5,476 bases of DNA from Kmv34 sp964524965 (GTDB lineage: Bacteria > Aerophobota > Aerophobia > Aerophobales > B3-G15): positions 1 through 5,476 of the forward strand of contig CAZGDY010000109.1 of NCBI GenBank assembly GCA_964524965.1, read 5' to 3'. Below, in pieces: positions 1 to 5,281 of this stretch (position 1 is the first letter of the stretch; every line of letters begins with the position of its first letter). The notes under the pieces are model-generated. The model ran no database searches. It worked only from the letters and a program-made list of their open reading frames with translations, and had not been told where the DNA came from. The position numbers and the translations under genes are program-made.

Positions 1-1511
1 TGGTCGGAGAGTATATTTTGCACTTTTTTGCGAGCTAATGAAGCTTTTATTCCCTTGGATTTATTTTGTAGATTTTTCAAAGTTTTCTCTATTTTTTGAT
101 AGGAAGAAGGTGCAAGGGCAGGAGAAGTATTAATATTTTTTGCTTTTCGGAGAGCACTATCCCCGGCGATTTTGCCGAATACCTGACAGTCAAGAAGGGC
201 ACCTCCACCGGGTCTGTTGGCTCCATGTTGTCCTCCGGCACACTCTCCTGCTGCAAAAAGTCCTTTAATGGATGTTTGCCCCTTCTCTCTTATTTTCACT
301 CCTCCCTGGAAGTGCTGAGCAGCTGGAGCTATTTGCAGTTTATCTCCTTTTTCAAGGTTAATTCCCTTTTCTTTAAGCCAGGATACGGTCTGGTAATTTA
401 TTTTTTTCAGTCTTATAAAAGGGCTTTCCTGGTACTCTTTTTGCCTGGGTATATCTACTCCTTTTTCATCCCTATACCAGTTTATCACCTTCTCCATTTT
501 TCCCCAGGCAAGATTTTGTGGGTTATGGCTGTAATCAAGATAAACACTTTTTTCTCTCATAAGTTCCCGGTATACAGCAATGTCTATAAGGCAAGAGGTG
601 TGTTCGGCCGATACCGGCCAGTTTGACCCTTTCTGAAAGACTGTGGAGTAGATCTCGCGCAAAAGTGTATCCTGGGAAAAGTAGCGAGGGAGAAACTCCT
701 CATCCTTATCATTGACAAATCGGGGAATAGCCCGCATCATACTCCCGGAGCAGGCAAGCTTTGTTGCGACTGAGGATAAGCCTACCTGGATAAATTCCAT
801 GTTCACAAGCTCTGCTCCTGCCCTGTAAGCCATAGCATATCCATCTCCTGTCATTCCTTCCGGGTATACGTTTACTTTAAAAACTCGCCCTGCCCCTCCG
901 GTTGCCAGGACAGTTGCTCCAGCTTTAAACAAGGCTACATTCTCCTTCTCGTCCACTCCCCATACCCCTACTACTCTATCTTTTGAGGAGGATAGGAGAA
1001 GATCAACTGCCATGAAATTCTCAATGATTTGGACAGGAAGCTCTTTTATCCTTTTCAGAAGAGCCTTCTCAATGTGGTTTGCCGTATATGGGCCAGTGTA
1101 GCAGGCTCTGGGGAATTTGGAACCATCGGTGAGGAATTGATGAGGGCTACCTTTTTTACGAATCCAGGGAACTTCAAGTTCGTCCAGGTAATAAAAAGCA
1201 TCTTTTGAGTTTTTAGCAAGAATTTCAGCTAAGTCCTCATCCGATACATATCCCCCTATTCTATAGATGTCTTCTGCATGGTACTTCCAATTATTTTCTC
1301 CTTTTGGCTTGGTGAAAGGTAAAGTTACATGAAAGGCCATTCTATCCGAGCAGGCGTTTGCTGTTACTCCACTTTGGCCCAGTTTCCCCTTAGTGAGAAG
1401 GAGAATTTTTGCTGATGAGTTTTTTTCGGCTACAGCGATTGCAGCACGGAGTGCAGCTCCCCCTCCTCCTATTACCAGCACATCGCAGGCGTACTTAATA
1501 ATTTGGCTCAT
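1..1511 (-). CDS. FAD-dependent oxidoreductase of the fumarate reductase / succinate dehydrogenase flavoprotein family (3' end off the left edge)
   Basis: I translated 503 codons without a stop, running off the left edge. The ATG at 1511 has AAGGA at 1517-1521, five bases upstream. The N-terminus carries a dinucleotide-binding motif (VLVIGGGGAALRAA, about residues 12-25) followed by LGQSGVTANA, where family members have their second FAD contact. ATGGAGR lies near residue 205, HFQGG at 400-404, and AGECAGGQHGANRPGG at 421-436, the family's C-terminal FAD/active-site signature; His400 and Arg433 sit where substrate-binding His and Arg are expected. The usual HPTG fumarate-site motif after MEF(V/I)Q is replaced by VGLSS (from residue 243), and no His is present at the covalent-FAD position, so FAD is probably non-covalent and the substrate probably not fumarate or succinate. 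Aspartate oxidase and APS reductase are related alternatives. It follows the short-chain dehydrogenase by 19 nt, so they are probably co-transcribed. No signal peptide is seen; a cytoplasmic location is inferred. Confidence 0.9.
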   Translation of the reverse strand, partial: MSQIIKYACDVLVIGGGGAALRAAIAVAEKNSSAKILLLTKGKLGQSGVTANACSDRMAFHVTLPFTKPKGENNWKYHAEDIYRIGGYVSDEDLAEILAKNSKDAFYYLDELEVPWIRKKGSPHQFLTDGSKFPRACYTGPYTANHIEKALLKRIKELPVQIIENFMAVDLLLSSSKDRVVGVWGVDEKENVALFKAGATVLATGGAGRVFKVNVYPEGMTGDGYAMAYRAGAELVNMEFIQVGLSSVATKLACSGSMMRAIPRFVNDKDEEFLPRYFSQDTLLREIYSTVFQKGSNWPVSAEHTSCLIDIAVYRELMREKSVYLDYSHNPQNLAWGKMEKVINWYRDEKGVDIPRQKEYQESPFIRLKKINYQTVSWLKEKGINLEKGDKLQIAPAAQHFQGGVKIREKGQTSIKGLFAAGECAGGQHGANRPGGGALLDCQVFGKIAGDSALRKAKNINTSPALAPSSYQKIEKTLKNLQNKSKGIKASLARKKVQNILSD

Positions 1512-1530
1512 TTAATTCCTTGGGATGTTT

Positions 1531-2304
1531 TTACAATCTTCGCAGATGAAATCCCCCATCTACATTAATGACCTCTCCGGTTGAGTATCTGTAGAGCTCT
1601 TTTGTCAGCCCTGCAATAGCTTTTCCCACATCCTCGGAGTTTCCCCATCTTTTGATGGGAAGAAGACCTTCGGCTATTAACTTATCGTACTTTTCCTTTA
1701 CGGGGGAGGTCATATTGGTATGTATTATTCCCGGTCTTACCTCGTACACATTGATACCGTATTCAGCTAATTTTACTGCAAATAACTTTGTAACCATACT
1801 TACCCCGGCCTTGCTTATGCAGTACTCTGCCCGATTTAAAGAGGCAACATAGGAGGAGATAGAGGATACATTTGCGATCATAAATTCTCGTTCTGGATTC
1901 TGTTTTTTTTGTTCAATCATCCATGGGGCAACAAGTTGGGTTAGAAAGAAGGTTCCCTTGAGGTTAGTGCCAAGAACTCTGTCAAAACTTTCTTCACTCA
2001 TCTGGAGCATATCTTTTCTCTCTTCTGAGGCAATGCCTGCATTATTGATTAGAATGTCCAGGCGGCCGAATACAGCTTTTATCTTCTCTATCAGGCTTTC
2101 TCTATCCTTACCGTTGGAGATGTCGGCCGTAAAAAAGTAGGTCTCAACGCCTTCTTTTCTACAAATATCGACAGTTTCTTTTGCGCTCTGTCCCGGATGT
2201 CTTCCGTTTATAACTACATTGATATCTTCTCTGGCAAGCTCAATTGCTACTGCTTTCCCGATTCCCCTTGTTGATCCTGTCACCAGGGCAACTTTCTGAC
2301 TCAT
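1531..2304 (-). CDS. Short-chain dehydrogenase/reductase (3-ketoacyl-ACP reductase-like, NADP(H)-type)
   Basis: A complete 257-residue protein, the usual length for a classical SDR. Visible motifs are the cofactor loop TGSTRGIG (9-16), Asp61 after the third strand, NNAG (87-90), and a catalytic tetrad of Asn114, Ser148, Tyr161 and Lys165 (YCISK). Arg35 at the end of the second strand (NGRHPG) favours NADPH over NADH. The C-terminus (STGEVINVDGG, then LRRL) is typical. From memory of the family, it resembles the subgroup annotated as 3-ketoacyl-ACP reductase, with the NRAEYCISKAG and YEVRPG stretches. That name does not fix a role in fatty-acid synthesis, and no acyl-carrier or other fab genes are present, so oxidation or reduction of a small hydroxy/keto intermediate of this cluster is more likely. 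The start is supported by AAAGGAG at 2310-2316 with a five-base spacer. It lies between the small Fe-S gene and the flavoprotein, on the same strand. Confidence 0.93.
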   Translation of the reverse strand: MSQKVALVTGSTRGIGKAVAIELAREDINVVINGRHPGQSAKETVDICRKEGVETYFFTADISNGKDRESLIEKIKAVFGRLDILINNAGIASEERKDMLQMSEESFDRVLGTNLKGTFFLTQLVAPWMIEQKKQNPEREFMIANVSSISSYVASLNRAEYCISKAGVSMVTKLFAVKLAEYGINVYEVRPGIIHTNMTSPVKEKYDKLIAEGLLPIKRWGNSEDVGKAIAGLTKELYRYSTGEVINVDGGFHLRRL

Positions 2305-2378
2305 TTCTTCTCCTTTGAACTAACTTTTTTTCTCCCTGCTCGACTACCAAAGTACTGTTCTGGTGTATACTTTTATCC
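2301..2378 (-). other. Possible disrupted 3' extension of the small Fe-S gene
   Basis: After the TAA at 2379-2381 the same frame reads Gly, a second TAA (2373-2375), then 23 open codons including KYTPEQYFGSRAGRKKV, and ends in a TGA at 2301-2303 that overlaps the ATG of the next gene as ATGA. The upstream end of the small gene also joins its neighbour by ATGA. The stretch has the polar, lysine/glycine-ending look of the linker before the FAD domain in GltD-like proteins, but no FAD motif follows. It may be a tail lost to two nonsense changes, or ordinary spacer that happens to be open. It also contains the ribosome binding site of the dehydrogenase. Confidence 0.3.
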
Positions 2379-2627
2379 TTACTTCTCTGGCCACAAGTTT
2401 TTGAATCTGGCGGATGGGACTGACCTTTTCCCTGGAATACTGGAAGTACACCAGGCTTCACACATAGCATTAGATGGGCACACATATGCGCAGGTTTCCG
2501 GAAGAGAATCATCCTTTCTCATTATAGAATACGATTTTTTAATACTCTCGTCAATGAAAATCTGAATTGACTCTTGAGTATCCATGTCAGAGGACATTTT
2601 TCTTGACAGGAAAGGGGAGTAGCTCAT
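2379..2627 (-). CDS. Stand-alone GltD-type N-terminal [4Fe-4S] domain protein (82 aa)
   Basis: The predicted 82-residue protein has Cys46, Cys50, Cys56 and Cys60 in the spacing C-x3-C-x5-C-x3-C within PETCAYVCPSNAMCEAWC. This matches the cysteine box of the N-terminal domain of glutamate synthase small subunits and dihydropyrimidine dehydrogenase (CGRVCPxxxxCExxC). The preceding helix-forming segment (about residues 17-38) is also as in that domain. What normally follows, the FAD and NAD(P)H-binding domains of about 350 residues, is absent. In the known families this region carries two [4Fe-4S] clusters that pass electrons between flavins. Here it could be a small electron carrier for the adjacent reductase, or the remnant of a once longer gene. 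Its ATG overlaps the reductase's TGA as ATGA, implying translational coupling; no strong ribosome binding site lies close upstream. Presence of the motif is clear; expression and function are uncertain. Confidence 0.65.
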   Translation of the reverse strand: MSYSPFLSRKMSSDMDTQESIQIFIDESIKKSYSIMRKDDSLPETCAYVCPSNAMCEAWCTSSIPGKRSVPSARFKNLWPEK

Positions 2628-4000
2628 CCATTTTTTGCCTGTTCCTTCAAATATTGCTCATTTTTCAGACGACCAGCCTTGTAAATTGGTCCGTAAACTT
2701 CAAAGTCACGGGTAGGGCATCCTACTGGTCCCCCATCTCTTAGCATCTGTGCACAGGAGGAGCAGGTGGTACAAGTTTTTTTAGAATCCAGTCTCCCATC
2801 TTGAAAAAGCTGGTTGGCAAAGTGAGGGTCAGCAAGGGCACACCTTCCCATTCCTAAAAAGCTTATCCATCCTTTTTGAATCATTGCGGCACCTACGTTA
2901 GGAAAAAACTGCCGGAGCCAGGAAAGCCCCGTTCCTACAAGATGAGTTTCTGGCACTTTTTTGTTAAGCTCACAAGTTATTTTGATAATGCGGGAGATAG
3001 CTCTGAGGGGGTGTTCTTTCGGCAGGTATCCACCAACAATAGGATGATCATAGGGCCTTTCCAGATGAGGATTGTAATAGGGGTTGCCCACAGCCATATT
3101 TATAAGATTTACACCTAATTTCTGAAATTCTCTTATGAGTCTAACTGGCTCAGAAAGATCAGGCTCCAGAGTTTCATCTTTTCTCACTCCCCACCCCCAG
3201 GGGTAAGGAATGCCATCGTAGATGTTGAGCCTGCTAGTCACAATAAGCTTTGGGACAGCTTTTTTTATCTTTTTTACTACTTCTCGCAGAAATCGAGTTC
3301 GGTTCTCAAAGGACCCACCGTATCTACTTTTCTCCCGTGTATGGGAGAACAAAAGCTCATGGATAAGGTACCCATGGCAGGCTTTCACATCTACAGCATC
3401 AAATCCACACTCGCAGGCAATCTTGGCAGCTTCCACAAATTTATCCTGGAGTTTATCCAATTCATCGTCGCTAATCAGAGGATAATCAAGACTTAAATTG
3501 TTCTTTGGGTCTAAGATTTTAGAATGGTGGGTTATTATAGGGCAAGACTTACCTGTGGGTTTACTTTGTCTTCCGGAGTGGGTAAGTTGAAGAACTATAA
3601 AAGGGTCCTGTTTTTGGTTTTTATCGTTAATACTATTTTGTTTTATTAATTGTACTAATTTTTTAAATCCATTTTTAGATTCATTATTTATCCAGAGCTG
3701 ATGAGGATTTGTTCTTCCTTCCGGTACTACCGCTGTTGCCTCAACCCATATCAATCCTGCACCACCGGAGGAAAGTCTTTTGTATCGGCGGTAAGTTAAA
3801 TCAGAGAGATTACCATTATCCTTGGCATTATATCCCTCCATGGGGTTCGCACATAACCGATTAGGGATTTTCTTTCCGTTCAGGGTTATACTTTCTTTTA
3901 AAGTGTAAACGTCGTCAGTTACCGGAATATTTAACTCTAATTTTTTTATATCGTTTTTAAGGTCATAAATATTTTTATATTTAAAAAAAGACTTTCTCAC
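2624..4000 (-). CDS. Old yellow enzyme-family NADH:flavin oxidoreductase with C-terminal Fe-S motif
   Basis: A 458-residue (beta/alpha)8-barrel flavoenzyme that should bind FMN and reduce an activated C=C bond (2-enoate reductase / dienoyl-CoA reductase / trimethylamine dehydrogenase superfamily). Motifs in order are NRLCANPMEGY (47-57), the first-strand FMN region; QLTHSGRQ (138-145); ACHGYLIHELL (207-217), the active-site His region; YGGSFENR (227-234); and GMGRCALADP (383-392) near the FMN phosphate. Cys410, Cys413, Cys416 and Cys428 (C-x2-C-x2-C-x11-C) follow as a probable [4Fe-4S] site, close to the trimethylamine dehydrogenase spacing. The FAD/NAD(P)H domain of the roughly 650-residue members is absent, so electrons must come from another protein or directly from NAD(P)H. 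The PMEGY variant and this length recall a shorter subgroup I remember from metagenomic bacteria. The start is GTG, chosen because AAAGGAG (4006-4012) sits five bases upstream. The 5' third is much more AT-rich than the 3' half. Confidence 0.9.
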   Translation of the reverse strand: MRKSFFKYKNIYDLKNDIKKLELNIPVTDDVYTLKESITLNGKKIPNRLCANPMEGYNAKDNGNLSDLTYRRYKRLSSGGAGLIWVEATAVVPEGRTNPHQLWINNESKNGFKKLVQLIKQNSINDKNQKQDPFIVLQLTHSGRQSKPTGKSCPIITHHSKILDPKNNLSLDYPLISDDELDKLQDKFVEAAKIACECGFDAVDVKACHGYLIHELLFSHTREKSRYGGSFENRTRFLREVVKKIKKAVPKLIVTSRLNIYDGIPYPWGWGVRKDETLEPDLSEPVRLIREFQKLGVNLINMAVGNPYYNPHLERPYDHPIVGGYLPKEHPLRAISRIIKITCELNKKVPETHLVGTGLSWLRQFFPNVGAAMIQKGWISFLGMGRCALADPHFANQLFQDGRLDSKKTCTTCSSCAQMLRDGGPVGCPTRDFEVYGPIYKAGRLKNEQYLKEQAKNG

Positions 4001-4103
4001 ATTTACTCCTTTAGTTCAATAATTTAATTTTATTAATTGTTTTTTTCTTTAAATTAGTTTAAGCTAAAATAATAAAAAGTAAAAAAATAGGGGAGGGAAA
4101 ATT
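4001..4103. promoter_or_regulatory. AT-rich divergent intergenic region with a near-palindrome
   Basis: This 103-base, very AT-rich gap lies between the GTG start of the minus-strand reductase and the ATG of a plus-strand frame, so it probably holds the promoter for the reductase unit and perhaps one for the opposite frame. A 14-base near-palindrome TTAGTTTAAGCTAA (4054-4067; 12 of 14 positions symmetric) is a candidate operator. Both ribosome binding sites are here: AAAGGAG (4006-4012, minus) and GGGAGG (4091-4096, plus). No convincing -35/-10 pair with a 16-18 base spacer could be assigned; in this base composition apparent -10 boxes are expected by chance. Confidence 0.35.
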
Positions 4104-4394
4104 ATGAAGTTATTGCATCCTCACTTTATTAAATGTGAAAAACCAAAGAGTGAACTAAATCTTACCTTTTCGGCCATGGTTAAAGTGAATGGGGAAAAGA
4201 AAATCTCAAAGATTCAAAAAGTTGTTGAAAATGTTATAAAAAAACAAGAGATGTTAAAAGGTATAGAAATGGAAGATAAGCCAAGGGGTTTATATAAAAG
4301 AATAAGACGAGGGGATAGATTTATATGTAAGTATCCTTCAAAGATTTCCAGTGCTCTGCTTGCTAAATTTAACACTGCAGAGCCTGTTATATAA
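4104..4394 (+). CDS. Unrecognised short plus-strand ORF, probably 3'-truncated
   Basis: A 96-residue frame opposite to every other gene here. It begins with ATG preceded by GGGAGG seven bases upstream, a good start signal for something non-functional, so it was probably once a real gene. The protein is lysine-rich and AT-rich in codon use, with one likely amphipathic helix (about residues 34-50). I do not recognise it securely. The pattern AMVKVNGEKKISKIQKVVEN (about 24-43), then a short helix, EML, and a D-x-P, faintly recalls the N-terminus of acyltransferase/peptide condensation domains, but composition could explain that. From about position 4337 on, its last 19 or so codons are simply the antisense of a recombinase remnant, so the original 3' end has been replaced. 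It is likely a truncated gene rather than an intact small protein. Confidence 0.4.
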   Translation: MKLLHPHFIKCEKPKSELNLTFSAMVKVNGEKKISKIQKVVENVIKKQEMLKGIEMEDKPRGLYKRIRRGDRFICKYPSKISSALLAKFNTAEPVI

Positions 4395-4519
4395 AAATTT
4401 TCATCAGCTTTACTGTGTTCTTTCATCTGGATAAATAAATCTTGCTGTTTTTCTTTATATTCTTTTAACTTTTTGCCATGCATCTCGGTAGTAATTCTCT
4501 TGAATTTACTCTGGTCTTT
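4337..4519 (-). pseudogene. C-terminal remnant of a large serine recombinase
   Basis: The minus-strand frame from about 4519 reads KFKRITTEMHGKKLKEYKEK and then KADENFYITGSAVLNLASRA, ending LEIFE at 4337. This matches the C-terminal coiled-coil and tail region I know from phage/transposon-type serine recombinases (ITxxMYDKKLKEYKEKQ, KADExFYITxxxLLxLASRAxELFESSE). The catalytic N-terminal resolvase domain, DNA-binding domain and zinc ribbon are absent: a TAA at 4520-4522 closes the frame on the 5' side, and the Fe-S gene's stop codon is only a few bases beyond. After LEIFE the homology stops and the frame runs on into unrelated antisense sequence to 4214. It is therefore a dead fragment of an integrated element, lying between two redox transcription units. 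An internal ATG at 4483 could in principle start an 89-codon product, but it has no good ribosome binding site. Confidence 0.7.
4349..4386. repeat. Imperfect inverted repeat (hairpin-forming)
   Basis: Left arm CAGTGCTCTGC (4349-4359) pairs with right arm GCAGAGCCTG (4377-4386); seven central pairs are perfect (GCTCTGC/GCAGAGC), with one bulged T further out. The 17-base loop contains the palindrome TAAATTTA (4364-4371) on nearly the same centre. It lies at the 3' end of the plus-strand frame but is not followed by a clean run of T, and it falls within the recombinase remnant's conserved coding stretch, so it may be coincidental. Confidence 0.4.
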
Positions 4520-4526
4520 TTACGCC

Positions 4527-5267
4527 CTACAGCAGGTTTGCAGGGAAGTCAGGATGTTGAGGTTTCCAGTCCTTTTTTTCCAGAGGTTCCTGTTCTCTTT
4601 GAGAGTAAATCTCTTTTAATTTCTCAACCTCCATCTCCACAAGCTCATCTATTATTTGGTTAAATTTCCCTTCTTTAACCTCCTCTACCAGCCGGGAAAT
4701 ATTCTCCAGTGCAGGAAGATTATTGCGAACAAATACTCTTCTTACCAGAACTGACACATTGGGTTGGGAAATCTCTGCCGGGCATCTGGCTACACATCCC
4801 CCGCACATTATGCAGGGAAAGGAAAGTTCAGATGCCTCCTGATAATCCCCCCTTATTATTGCCTGGATGTAATCCATAACTTCAATATCCTGAGGACAGG
4901 CTTTTGTACAGGTGTTACAGGCTAAGCACCTGAAAACTTCCAGGAAATACTTTTTTACTGTCTCCTCTATATCAGATACCTCTTCTAAATCGTAAAGACT
5001 CCTTTTGGCAGGTATAAAAGGGATTTGGCTAACTTCCATCCCTTCCTCTACCGAAGCCTGACAGGCCAGGGCATTTCTCAGTTTATACTCTCCCCTTATC
5101 CTGTAGTAAGTCAGACAAGCCCCACACACTCCTCCTCTGCAGCCACAGTTTCTAACAAATCGGTATCCCACATACTCCATTGCTTTTTGAATAGTAAGAG
5201 TTTTAGGGACATTATGCCGTTTACCTAAAATGTAAATAGTTACCATTTCATCTTTACTCTGTGTCAT
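4527..5267 (-). CDS. Soluble iron-sulfur electron-transfer subunit, SdhB/FrdB-like (one [2Fe-2S], two [4Fe-4S])
   Basis: A 246-residue protein with an N-terminal plant-type ferredoxin fold holding Cys43, Cys48, Cys51 and Cys69 (C-x4-C-x2-C-x17-C, within CGCRGGVCGAC and ALAC; Cys41 is an extra nearby cysteine). A helical domain then holds two classical motifs C-x2-C-x2-C-x3-C-P: Cys114/117/120/124 and Cys152/155/158/162. Succinate dehydrogenase and fumarate reductase FeS subunits have the same order of domains but normally carry a [3Fe-4S] centre in place of one [4Fe-4S]; the regular motifs here suggest a variant nearer to TfrB/HdrC-type proteins. The C-terminal 50 residues are charged and helical. 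It should pass electrons to or from the flavoprotein encoded 14 nt upstream. No membrane segments or anchor subunit are visible, so a cytoplasmic complex is likely. Start: ATG with GAGGA at 5276-5280, eight bases upstream. Its TAG is followed almost at once by recombinase debris. Confidence 0.9.
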   Translation of the reverse strand: MTQSKDEMVTIYILGKRHNVPKTLTIQKAMEYVGYRFVRNCGCRGGVCGACLTYYRIRGEYKLRNALACQASVEEGMEVSQIPFIPAKRSLYDLEEVSDIEETVKKYFLEVFRCLACNTCTKACPQDIEVMDYIQAIIRGDYQEASELSFPCIMCGGCVARCPAEISQPNVSVLVRRVFVRNNLPALENISRLVEEVKEGKFNQIIDELVEMEVEKLKEIYSQREQEPLEKKDWKPQHPDFPANLL

Positions 5268-5281
5268 TTAAATAATCCTCA

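Noticed and set aside
96..626. A 176-codon open frame on the plus strand
   Set aside because: It is antisense to the flavoprotein whose FAD motifs (HFQGG, AGEC...GANR) are encoded on the minus strand here; the plus-strand product has no recognisable domain or start signal.
1531..2304. Naming the dehydrogenase fabG
   Set aside because: The motifs fit a ketoacyl reductase-like SDR, but no fatty-acid synthesis genes are nearby and SDR specificity cannot be read from these motifs.
2373..2381. Possible reassignment of TAA as a sense codon
   Set aside because: TAA ends the short-chain dehydrogenase (1531-1533) and the right-hand flavoprotein (5282-5284) at the expected family lengths, so the standard code holds.
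2240..2512. A 90-codon minus-strand frame overlapping both the small Fe-S gene and the dehydrogenase start
   Set aside because: It conflicts with two better supported genes, lacks domain features, and the Cys-motif frame is the one with family similarity.
4490..4510. Hairpin AGTAATTC / GAATTTACT as a terminator for the Fe-S gene
   Set aside because: The stem is AT-rich with a bulge and there is no T-run after it in the minus-strand direction; it lies in recombinase coding debris.
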